A stretch of 64,000 nucleotides of DNA from Micropterix aruncella (taxonomy: Eukaryota > Arthropoda > Insecta > Lepidoptera > Micropterigidae). How positions within the stretch are numbered: the stretch's first letter is position 1; each line of letters starts with the position of its first letter. The notes below the pieces were generated by a model. It saw only the letters and a program-made list of their open reading frames with translations. It was not told the DNA's origin and did not search any database. The stretch covers positions 15,956,350-16,020,349 of the forward strand of contig OX155963.1 of NCBI GenBank assembly GCA_944548615.1. Reading direction: 5' to 3'. The position numbers were made by a program, and so were the translations under genes. Below, in pieces: positions 51,490 to 62,092 of the stretch.

Positions 51490-51994
51490 ATTAAATATCA
51501 AGTAATGATATTTAAAAGCGTGCAATAAGGAAGTAATATAATATCTGCAGTTTTATGCAAATTAAACGAGTATACACGAGCTTTAAACAAGAACACTAAA
51601 ACAGATCGTTATCCCTTTCCTTACATAGCGTGAGTTGTGATACAAATGAGTATATAAAAGTATTTCATTAAACATGTTGTGCATTTTGGAATGAAAAGAC
51701 AAGAAGTCTTCTTCAATTTGGTGTAAAGTAACTGATGTTCAGTGGCTTTTAAGAAGAGAGTCAGTCCATATGCGTTTGAACTTTGGGTTTGGAAAACTGA
51801 GAGGGACATTGTTTTAGTTGTGCAAGGTTCAATTATGAAATATTAAATAATGTTTTCAGTTGTCAATACCAGAGCTGTTTCTTTGTATGCCTGTAAAATT
51901 TGATATTATGAAATTTGCTGTAATTCATACCATATTAATATCATTACAAGTTGTTAAACCACCGGCATATAACATATGTAGGCTGTGGAATAAA
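51490..51994 (+). terminator. candidate poly(A) signals of the lipase gene
   Basis: After the stop at 51207 the first poly(A)-type hexamers on the + strand are ATTAAA at 51490-51495 and AATAAA at 51989-51994. They would give 3' UTRs of about 0.3 or 0.8 kb. Which is used is unknown. Confidence 0.3.
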
Positions 51995-52220
51995 AACAGT
52001 TTTTGAAATAGTTATTCAGTCTAGTTTATATAAATGTATATTTATGTTGTTCAAATTGAATTACAAAGATTCGTTGATAATTTCGGATTTTTACTTTTGT
52101 AGATATAATATTTAATTTTAATTTTGGATGTCTTCAGTTTGGTGTAAAATAACTGATATTCAGTGACTTTTACCTGTATAAAGAAGAAAGTCAGTCCATA
52201 TACTTTTGAACTTTAGTACA
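51620..52220. repeat. pair of diverged direct repeats downstream of the lipase
   Basis: TCTTCAATTTGGTGTAAAGTAACTGATGTTCAGTG (from about 51709) recurs at about 52131 with the following GTCAGTCCATATxC (51762 and 52191). About 420 bases apart; origin unknown. Confidence 0.7.
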
Positions 52221-52664
52221 TAGTAAATAATTGTGATTTGCCATGAATAAAATTACGAATTTCGGAGCACGCATTTTTATTTTGTTCTTTAATCCTATAT
52301 TGAGTTAAATAAGTCCGAAAACCATATGTTACGCTAATATACACATAAATATGTTATGCGAATATAAACAGGAATACGCCTGTTTAATTGCCATGAAATT
52401 ATTATTTGTCATTTTTCGACTTGATATAAAAAAAATAGGGGATGGAGTCATGCAGTTAGGGTGAGGTCATCTATACCCTTCATAAAGCTGTTATAACAAA
52501 CAATAAGTAAGAGTTCCAGTTCCAGTTCCAGGTTTAATGACAGTATATAAATATTACAGGATGAGGATTGTTCGGGTATATTCAACTCTACTGGTCTAGC
52601 CCTGTCCCCTTCTGTCAGTACGGAGGATTTTTTCTAGGCGTGACGGGACCTCCCCTGGAAGGGA

Positions 52665-52800
52665 CATCATACACGCGCGTTCAAAAATCAACTAAGGAAA
52701 CTTCCTAAAATCATATGAAAAATCGATATTACAACAAGCCCTGGATGCTACAAGCTTTAGTGGAACAAAGTCTTTCAAACACACTATTTGGCGCCCCTTT
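52665..52800. repeat. repeat family G, second copy
   Basis: Diverged match to bases 1-170 of the window, ending in TTTGGCGCCCCTTT. Confidence 0.45.
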
Positions 52801-53199
52801 AAATTGTAAGTTAAGATTATATATGGTATTAGATTGCTCCACGTCATAGTATGTTTTGGCAACCCTTTTGTGCCGGCGACTTGAAGGTGGCGCTGATAGC
52901 ACTGATGGCGCTGATAGCCTGGTGAAACTAATAGCAATTTATTTGGCCATCTGTAGTAACACTGATAAAGAATGTTTTATCATACGGGACAGATTGATTA
53001 TAAAAACCCAATAATTTAACCAATGGTAACAATAATACAATTAAGAGTGCCATCTATCGCATTTGGTTATAGGCTGATTACATCACAGAAATAATACGAA
53101 GACATATAATGCGATTTATTATTCTATCTGAAAATTAAACAGCGTAATTATTATGAATTGAAACCTGTATCGCAAAAATAATAAGTTAATAGCAAAAAC

Positions 53200-53730
53200 A
53201 CATTTTAAAAACTATCTTTTAATAAAATACTTTGTCTCGATCAACCCCGGGTGCAGCAGCCGTGTCATAGTGGAACTTAGAACATAATTGAATGCTATGC
53301 AGAATTTAGTGTTATTCCTGTCGATCGTTGAGGAGTCCCCTCGCTGGAAGCCAACCCTGGGTGCAGCAGCAAATCTTTAAACGGGATATCATCATTGAAT
53401 GCGTATACAAAATTTCGTGTCTGTGCTGTTGACCGTTGATGAGTCCCCTCGTTGGAAGCCAACCCTGGGTGCAGCAGCCCTATCAGGATGACATTTAGAA
53501 CAGGTTATAATAATTGAATGCGTATACAAAATTTCGTTTCTGTGCTGTTGGCCGTTGAAGAGTCCCCTCGTCGGGAGCCAACCCTGGGTGCAGCAGCCAT
53601 GTCAGGGTGAAATTTAGAACAGGCTATCATAATTGAATGCGTATACAAAATTGTGTGTCTGTGCTGTTGACCGTGGAAGAGTATCCTCCCCGAGACCCGA
53701 TCCTGGGTGTAAAATCAGGTCATGAATCAG
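53200..53730 (+). repeat. repeat family D, copy with about 5 tandem units
   Basis: Five units with AACCCTGGGTGCAGCAGCC recurring near 53244, 53351, 53460 and 53579, plus a diverged last unit at about 53697. The leader is degraded and the tail is missing, replaced by a hairpin at 53730-53806. Confidence 0.85.
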
Positions 53731-53806
53731 ACGACGCGCGTTTCAGGAACTCGCAGTCTTCGCAGGGTTCTTTAGTTTTCTCGTTTGAACGTATACGCGC
53801 GTCGTC
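53729..53806. repeat. stem-loop with GACGACGCGCGT stem
   Basis: AGACGACGCGCGT (53729-53741) pairs with ACGCGCGTCGTCT (53793-53805). CpG-rich, in contrast with its surroundings. Confidence 0.7.
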
Positions 53807-54207
53807 TTCGCGTCGCGGCGTTGTCTGCGCGTTTAAAATACGCCTTGTGCTTAGCTAAGCTCTAAGACAAGAATACGTATCGTATCTACAACAATGAATT
53901 TAAATTTTTAAATATATTTATACGTAAAAGTTCCAAATTTTCACAAAATGGTAGTGCGCTCTACTTTACTCTGTGCGTGATATTTAATTTCAGCTAGGTG
54001 AAATAAATGCTTTTCTTTTTCAACTCTCACGTTGTATATTTCGATATTCAATATAAACAACCGTTTTTGATCTGTAATCTATAATCAACACGTAACTTTA
54101 TACCCTGATTTCGTCGAATTGGGATCATCGGATTTTCTGTAATGCTCGAAGAACAAGGGGAAATATTTCTCCTTTTTATGTGTTTGTGAATTCAACGACT
54201 ACATAAA

Positions 54208-54372
54208 GCCTTTAAGGGGGGGGGGGGTAGTCTGCGATAATTGAACCTACGTTTCGTTTTATGAGAATCGTAGACAGTCTCGACATAGAGATCGAAAAGT
54301 GTAAGTATTTGCAACGGCAAGAATCAGTCCCGTAAGGAGGGGGGGGGGGGGGGTTGTGATAATTCATCCTTC
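54208..54372. repeat. duplicated poly-G cassettes
   Basis: Two segments share the order TAAGG, poly-G (54217-54228 and 54341-54354), then GATAATT and CCT. They are about 130 bases apart. Confidence 0.6.
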
Positions 54373-55765
54373 CTGGCAAAAATCCTCCGGGCGTCCAAGA
54401 AAGAAACCAATAATTTATTTGACCTATTTAGTTACTAATTTATTATAAGATCAATAAATTACAATGTTGGTATTTAAGTTAAACGTGTTTTGTGTTGCCC
54501 ATAATTAAGTAGGGCCTGTTCTAATAAGAGCACCAATAAAAATGATTATTTAAATAAATATATTGTAAAACCAAAATTTCGGAATTAAATTAGATTAAAA
54601 ATAAAATTTTCGGCAGACAATAATTTCACAACTATATATAAGTAATAAAGAACAATAAGTAATAGTTAATAATTAGTAATAATAAGTTTAATAAATACCT
54701 AACTAGAATAAGTTAAAAATGTGTATATAAAAATTATTCAAAAATATTTTTTTTTATTTTTAAAATAATAAATTATTTGCCTGAAAAAATACAAATAGCT
54801 TTACCTGCCCCCCTCCTCCATCAGTAAACGAGTAATTTAACATAGCAGCAGCCGTAGCTGGAAATCTGTTATTACGCGAAGTGTTGACTTAATGAAACGA
54901 AAGTAAATTACTTAAGACGCAGTTTTCCATCAACCGCGCCGCCTTGTAAATAAACCATCAGAGGGGCGACGACTTGGAAAATAAGCGTCTTATATTTTCC
55001 TGCAAAATTGCAGGAGTAAAAATAGCGCGTAATTATGTAAGTAAAATGAATACATAAACCTGTAATAAGTATCATCGGCACACATTTGAATTTCAGTTTT
55101 ATTTATTCAAATTTACACATAAAAATAAATGTACATATGAGAGTTTTAAATAATAGAATCCTAATAATAACTGATCAAATCAACTTCATATTTTAGTGAG
55201 ATCCCAAAGAACTGCTATATATAAAGTATTCGTCTGCGTTAAATTTACACATAAGTAAAATTTAAAATAATAAAAAAATAATATAAGTAATATTAAAATA
55301 GCTAAAAAAGAAAAAAATAATATTTTACTAGCAGTCATCTGTTTGGTTTTACTTATGCTAATCTTGAGTTCGAATTTCCTCATTACTCGTCAAGTCCAGT
55401 TATCAGTCTTTGAAGAGCAGTTGGGGATTCCGCTGGGAAACATAAGTCATCCGCATATATTACTTTGTTTCCTTTGTCACAGGAAACTTTAGTAAGCACC
55501 TTCAGTTTAGCAAGATTAATAAGACCTTCTCGGATCAACTCTGCGAACTAAACTGCAAACACAGTCGGTGTGAAGACTTACCTATCCTTGTTTGAGGTCA
55601 TCTGACCTGACATCTGACAGGAAAAAAGTCCTTTTGTAAACGATTAACACAGCATATCGTGCCATCGTGAAAACATCAGATCATTCTTATAAACTTTCAG
55701 GGAATACCATATTTTTCATAATTGTCCATAAAGCCTCACGAGGAAGAATATTAAACGCCTTTTTA
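54373..55765. other. AT-rich flank, no gene seen
   Basis: Nothing recognised with confidence. Around 55390-55700 a reverse-strand retroelement-like reading is possible but too degraded to call. Confidence 0.35.
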
Positions 55766-55873
55766 CACGACTACCCAAAAAAGGAGTGATATGTGTTTAG
55801 GATTCATTTATGTATGTTTCCCGTTTATTTATTCCACCATAACTTCTAAATGCTTGAACCCATTTAGAAATGT
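55766..55873 (-). repeat. repeat family A, split by a LINE tail
   Basis: Starts ACACGACTACCCAAAAAAGG and follows repeat A to TTTAGAAATGT. Repeat A continues after the LINE at about 56376 (ATGTTAGAATCGTTATGTC) and stops at the LTR element target site, 56422. Confidence 0.8.
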
Positions 55874-56375
55874 TCTCTCCCAATTAACACCATCCTATCT
55901 CCATGAGCTTTTTGAACCGCTAAGCTCCCACGTCTCGGACTTCGGACAGCCTCTGACAGTTTACTAAAAATTCCGAGTCATAATAGTTATTTCTATTCCT
56001 ATTCTTTCTGTGTCCATGGTGCAAGACTCTGGAACGATCTCCCAGCAAACATACGAAACTCGCCTTCTTTACCATCGTTTAAGACTCACCTTAAGGATAA
56101 CTACCTTTCTAAGAAGTAACCAGTTCTTCCCTTTCCCTCCTCTTCCTCTCCCAATATCCTCTCCTCGGGCATTATTAGTTTTAAATTCTTCCAGTTGTCT
56201 GTATGTTATTCAGACGGTCTGTATATTATGTAATAATCTTTATTTTCACAATGCGCGCATGTACCACTGAGTTTAGGTTAGTTGTAAGATATTGCCATGT
56301 GGCAATAAGTTCGCCATTTTGTATAACAATCAAGTGCAAATAAAGAGTTTATTATTAATTATTATTATTATTAAA
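55874..56375 (+). mobile_element. 5'-truncated LINE tail inserted in repeat A
   Basis: Forward reading ARLWNDLPANIRNS, then FKTHLKDNYLSKK and stop, the jockey-like pol C-terminus, followed by a 3' UTR with GGCAATAAGTTCGCC and a (TTA)n tail to about 56370. AAATGT at 55868 and 56374 may be the target duplication. Confidence 0.82.
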
Positions 56376-56422
56376 TGTATGGTAATGTTAGAATCGTTAT
56401 GTCATCCCGAGTATCAAAGCAT

Positions 56423-58303
56423 TGTTAGGGCCTAGTTTTTATAGTATACAAACTTTAACCTAAATCATTTTAATAATTAATCAGTTAACTTTATCCATCG
56501 CGCCATAGACGCGATACACCGAGCGGATACGTCTTACCGTATGTAGACGACAAGTCGCGCACATCCCTAATCAATTTTAATCAGTAAGGTAGAATATTTT
56601 TACTTAGAGAAGAGAAATCTTCCTTTTTTTTTTTTTGGCTGGCAACGACCGAGCAAGACGGTCGAGAAGAGACCGGCCGCTCCGCCGTTGGCGGAGCGGG
56701 CCGACTACCGCCCATTTAATTATTCATTTGCACACCAGCCAACACAGTCTAGAACTTAAATTCTGTGAATATCTAAAATCTATAATTAAACTCAGTTCAG
56801 CGTACCGGGCAAGCCCTCATCGGATTCCGCACCTATCTACAGGCAAGTCTTCTATCTGTAACCATTAGCTTCCTCTCGTAAAATCAGATTTCAAAAATAA
56901 TAAATTCAAATTAATAAGATTGCTTTTAAAGCCAAGTCCCCTGTAAATTACCGTTGCCATATCTTCGTTGGTGAATAATTAGAGTCAAGTAAAATCAAAA
57001 TTTAGTAATTTGAGTGCGTCAAAATAGAAGTAGGTAGTACGTCGGGTCAGTCATAATTCCCGGTGTCTGAGCATCGCCTTCCGTCTCCTCGCCTCAACTA
57101 ATTTTTCTACTATCATCTAAAGGTCGATTTCGGAAAATATAATTTAAAATTTAAAATCGCATCCGGGGAGCAGGCGCTAAAAAATCTAGAAGCAACCCTC
57201 CAATAACTCCCGCGGGTAGCAGTGTCTTCCTTCTCTATTCCAGAACCCAAAGTACCTGTCCAAAATCCCACTTCGCCGAATTAAGCCCTGAAAATTGAAA
57301 GGCTCTAACGTTCAATTTTCCACGAATTTAATTTTAGAATTTTGTCAATTCCAACTACTCGGATTCGCCATATGCTATGGCCTAGCTTTCATTTATTATA
57401 ATTAAAATAAAATATGTTACTCTGTCAAATAAACCTTTCATTTTGGTTAATTAATCATTATTTAGCGAATTAAAGAAATCGAGACGGTACCTAAAAATAC
57501 CGCCGGGTCAGAGCGAGCTACAATCTCGTAGGTACCCGACTAACACTGGACAGGGTAATGTTTCAGGGCAAGGGATAATTAAAGAATAATTTTATAAAAG
57601 GAACTTTGAAATTATACATTTTAATTTTATCATTTAGCGGAGAAAAGAACCGCAGTACATTATTTAATTATAGCAGCATCTGCTGGTTTAGAGCGTACCT
57701 AGATTCAAATAGTATTTTCTCTTTTTTTTTAAATATAATTATCTAGCAATTATTTCCAATAAATACATTAGACGATTTAGCCATTGATTTATGTAAGAGC
57801 GCGGACCGGGACCGGGGCCGAGCGCTCCAAGCGGGCGCGATCGACGCGCGCCGACGCAGTACCTCGTCGGTACACCGATAGAGGGCGCGGTGAGTAAATC
57901 ATAATATTCGATCTCGTCGCCGTAGCGCACTAAACTTGATATCGCTTCTTCTTCTTCTTTTAGTCCTCTCACAAGATATATTGAAATTCATTTTATAATA
58001 AAACATAACTAGGGTACTTGACCGTCCATTCAATTTGAATGCTCTCGACTTCAGGACGACGTCAATACAGGATTTTAACCACCCCTGAGCACGACTGAGC
58101 TACCGTGGTATCCTTGGCGTCGCTCCACTCCCACGCACAAAGGTAACTTCCCAGGCGGAGGGAGGCCCTTTGCATTTGTTTATGTGGTCTATCATCTATT
58201 TCCCGCATGTGTAGCTGGCGCCTCTACAAATAAATACACTTTATCGTTACACATAGCAACCTTCAAGACAACTTTACATTCTATTTTATTTAGACACATA
58301 ACA
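56423..58303 (+). repeat. 5' LTR
   Basis: 1881 bp, TG...CA ends. Matches the 3' LTR at a fixed offset of 5670 with no indel and no mismatch that I could find by eye. It contains a GC-rich block around 56650-56710 (inverted CGCTCCGCC/GGCGGAGCG) and another at 57800-57890. Its small open frames are not genes. Confidence 0.95.
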
Positions 58304-58307
58304 GATT

Positions 58308-58325
58308 TGGCGCCCAACGTGGGGC
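58308..58325 (+). other. primer binding site (tRNA-Lys type)
   Basis: TGGCGCCCAACGTGGGGC, four bases after the LTR end, is the 18-nt complement of a tRNA-Lys 3' end used by many gypsy-like elements and some retroviruses. Confidence 0.88.
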
Positions 58326-59127
58326 GATTTTTTTTTTTAAAAAACGTTTATAGATTTGTTTTAGGATTCAAAAACTTTTTCCAGTACGCCTTTATTATAA
58401 CAATATTACAATTTTATTTTCTTTTTGTATCTTCTCTATTATCGTCCGACATAGAGGACACCATAAAATTTCCCACCCAACCCGCCCAAAAATTTTTCTT
58501 TTTATTATTTTTATATTTTTCTTTTATTGTTTCTCTACACAACGTACCTACTGCCAATTTATTTTACAGGTTGTTACAAAACTAACACAATATTTTTTTT
58601 CATGCTTTAAAAAGTGCTTTACATTTTAATTTTTTTAAATAATATACTACATGTACAATAGCCTTTCAGCCATAAGCGTAAGTAATAACCAAGGTGTCTT
58701 GGGGATTTGACTTCGGAATCAGCAAAGGATTACGTGGGGATTTTGCTTCTTCGACGACACGTTGGACACATATCTAGTTATACAGTTACAACAAACGAAC
58801 CTTAAGACGTTTATGCAAAAAATATCCGCAATTAATACTACTATTCACACTTATAGTAAATACTTAACAAAATTTCACAAGCCTACAGGGTGTTACAATT
58901 TTCTTTTCTTTCATTTTACTTTTTTATTTTTTTTTGTTTTCATTTAACTTCATCAATTTCTTTTTTTCATTTCCTTTTTCCCTTTGCCTTATTGCATATG
59001 GGACTTCAACTTAATAAACTCATAATACACTCTAATCAATACACACTCACCTACATCCACACACTAGCATCAACACTTCCACGTCTAAATAAATACGATT
59101 AACTTTCTTACACACTTCATCATCCGC
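58326..59127 (+). other. LTR element interior, 5' part
   Basis: T-rich sequence. Short open frames (58762-58947 among them) show no gag motif such as a CCHC knuckle. A degenerate gag remnant is possible but unsupported. Confidence 0.4.
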
Positions 59128-59493
59128 TGTTTACAAATATTTAAAAGACAAAAACGCCAAAATAATACTCGATACCCCACACGAATTCGCAAAGGGATTA
59201 GAGTCATTAGCGGACGCCTATGACATAGTGCAGGAAAGAATGTTAGAGTCATTCAGAAATAGTTCTTCGAGATACAACCTTAGAAGAAAACACGTCGAAT
59301 TTAAAACAGGAGAGTGGGTCTGGGCCAAAAACCATACATTGTCAAGAAAAGCAGATTTTTTTTGTAGCAAACTCAGCCCTAGGTACATAAAGTGCAAAGT
59401 CATTGCGAAAAAATCCCCAGTCGCCTACGAGTTAGCCGACGAGAACGGAAAACCGCGGGGTCTTTTTCATATTAAAGACATTGCGAGTAACTA
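59128..59493 (+). pseudogene. integrase C-terminal fragment (gypsy-like pol)
   Basis: The frame reads from about 59128 without a start codon of its own into the open frame 59228-59493. It shows ESFRNSSSRYNLRRK, then FKTGEWVWAKNHTLS and AYELADENGKPRGLFHIKD, then a stop. This matches the region after the integrase core (pattern RYNxRRR ... GxxVWxxN ... Y.L.D..G...G..H..D). The zinc-binding HHCC and DDE core are absent, so only roughly the last 110-120 residues of pol survive. The frame itself is undamaged. Confidence 0.82.
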
Positions 59494-62092
59494 ATACCCT
59501 ATAACAACATATGGTCTAGCGTGGCGTCGCCGAAGTGAAGTCGATCGCGTCGTCACGGTCTCCATCGTGAAACTGCGGATTCCGGATATAAATCGCACAA
59601 GGTACACAAAAAAGGTATTAACTATTGCGTCTATAAGGCATAAAATAAGCTATTCAACAGAAAAAACAAAGAGTCAAAATTATAATTCCATTTGATATAA
59701 GACAAATAAAATAAACAATTAATTGTAAACAACCTAACGCACTTTATCAAGATACAAAATCCAAAACAAAGCGCAACAAATAAACTAAATTCACACACAC
59801 AAAACACATGACACAACAGAACACACGGTCTAAAGTACCTACAAAAAAAAAAAAAACGAACACAAGTACAAATAGTCTACAAAAAAAAAAATTTTATAAA
59901 ATAAAATTTTTTTTTGAAAGGTACTCTCATCCGGCAAGAAGGCCGCCGGATTCGGTACCTCACCATGTGGGCAAATTTAGCCCCAAATTCTTAAAAATAT
60001 AATAAATATCATTAATGTATTTTCATATCCAAATTTAAAAACAAACAGTATTTCGAGTCAATGCAATCAAACACACTTACACAACACCTGCGTTAAGCCA
60101 TTATTTATAAATAGATCCGACCGACCGACATACACGGCAGTAGGTATGATAAATCATAATATAGAGATAAAATCGAGCGCATTTTTACACACAATTCAAA
60201 CACAAATAAATACATATCCCTTTGCATGGGCCGTTGCGGCAAAAAATCAAAGAACAAAGATATTTCTCTACCTTAATTATATTTATACGCAATTATGCGA
60301 TTTTTAAAACGGTTCGGTGCTTAACCGTTCGCTTGCGAGAGAAACACCGCCGGACAAGCTCTGGATTTTTTTAATTATATATTTACTGGGTTTGGTGTTC
60401 ATCCTACCTTTAAGGTAAACAAACGCAAGGAACTATTATGTTCCGGGTATTCAATGCATCAACTGTCATCGTCGAATTAAAATCTACATGCTCAGCTCTG
60501 TTGTAAAAATACTTCTATATTTTTTTCTATCAATTATTTTATAATTTTTTTTTTGACATACAATCACGCGGCAAGTAGATCGTTAGTACTAAGTAGCGAC
60601 TAGGAACCCCTTCAAAAACCGTTGTAGATTAGTCATAAGCTACAGAAAGCTCTTTGTTCGGTCTTGGCTTTTTGCCAAGATATGGAATTTTCCATACCAT
60701 AATTTCTTCATTGTAAGATAAAAACCCCCATTGATTTCCCGCAACGTTATTTTCTAATAAATAATAAGCCCCGTTTAGTTTGTCCATAAATACTCATCAA
60801 AAATCACAAAATAATGATCTTAATTGGATATAAATATTTGGAAAAAATGACTTATAAATGTCATAATTGCATTCCTCCATGTCAAAATATTAAAATAGGT
60901 ACGAGACAGACACATTTAAGTATGACAGGAAAGCATGAAAGGAAGTGCTTGCATGATGACGAAAGACCGAAGCGCGAATGGCACACGAAAGGAAAATACT
61001 ATGTCAGAAATATCTAGTATTATTATTTATCACCATGACTACAAAACTTACATCTCACAAAATTTATATGCAATAAAAACATCATACACTAAGGACGCTT
61101 TAAGTGCCATTTTAGCATCAGCGTAGTGTGTACCCAGTGAAGTGAAGTAGTGTTCTCTGGAATGGACAGGGCATTTAGGCACGAAAATCACCTTCCTTAT
61201 TACACCCGCTAGCCACAACGCACCGGACTTTTCAAACAAGCGACGTGTAAAAATCTGAATTTCTTCCGTGCACACAGACTTGAAACAGCTAGTGTAGCAC
61301 CACGATTTTGTCCCAAGTAGAAGCTCTGCAAAAATTTTCCACCGGACTTTTTTTAAACAAGCAAAGTGACGCAATTTGCCAAGCAGCAGCCCACTTATTA
61401 TGTTCTTCGAGTTGCCTCGATTAAGATCATCACGACACAACATCAGAAAACTAGGCAACCTACTAATGCTCGCCTATTTTTTCCGCAATTCCAAGGTACG
61501 GCTCATCAATCGACCACCACGAGACACGCTGTGTGTCTTACCCAAGGCCCTACGACGCGCATACGTCGATCTCCAAGCAGCGACCCCACCGAGAGAGCGA
61601 CGCAGCAACCAGACGATACGCCACGCGCTACGCCCCAGGAGAAGATCAACCCGTCAATCATGTTAACCCTGTTACGGACAGGCGACATCTTTCACGGCTG
61701 AATTCTTTCCCTATTTTCAGTTCCTGACTTTCTTAACTCCAATCCTGATATGAATAAGCGTCATATACTGCAGTCAAAGAAACTCTTATGCACTTTTTGG
61801 GATCAAAAAATACTTTGTCAAAAATCATCTTCTCTCGTTTAGGTGTTATTTATTTTTTTTTTATATTTTTTTAAAATATCTTGATTTATATCAACCCTTG
61901 CAAACAGGGCAAATTTCTTCATTACCGTTACGTACTTATTCTTATTTTTCTTACTGTTACCAATATTTATTGTATTAGCGGCTACGCATCGTAGCAAGTA
62001 GGGGTTAGTGTACAACACTCGTAGCATTATATCTTTAACATTGATTGCTTATGTAGGTCACCGGGGACGGTGACTAGGTCTCTATCCGGCAA
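59494..62092 (+). other. LTR element interior, 3' part
   Basis: About 2.6 kb with no recognisable env or other gene. Overlapping small open frames at 61366-61701 (Q/T/P-rich) and 61376-61666 (basic) have no known domain. Direct repeats with CACCGGACTTTT occur near 61222 and 61340. Just before the 3' LTR is a perfect inverted GTCACC/GGTGAC (62057-62074); no clear polypurine tract is present where expected. Confidence 0.55.

Noticed and set aside
53200..53730. Regularly spaced repeats resembling a CRISPR array
   Set aside because: Units are about 115 bp, wholly repeated without unique spacers, and lie in an insect-type genome; this is a minisatellite-like element core.
57739..57972. 77-codon reverse open frame, also at 63409-63642, and forward 56635-56868 / 62305-62538
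   Set aside because: They lie within the identical LTRs, so their repetition reflects LTR duplication, not gene conservation; no domain is visible.
58184..58585. 133-codon forward open frame spanning the LTR end and primer site
   Set aside because: It runs across the LTR boundary and primer binding site and is a T-rich, hydrophobic chance frame.
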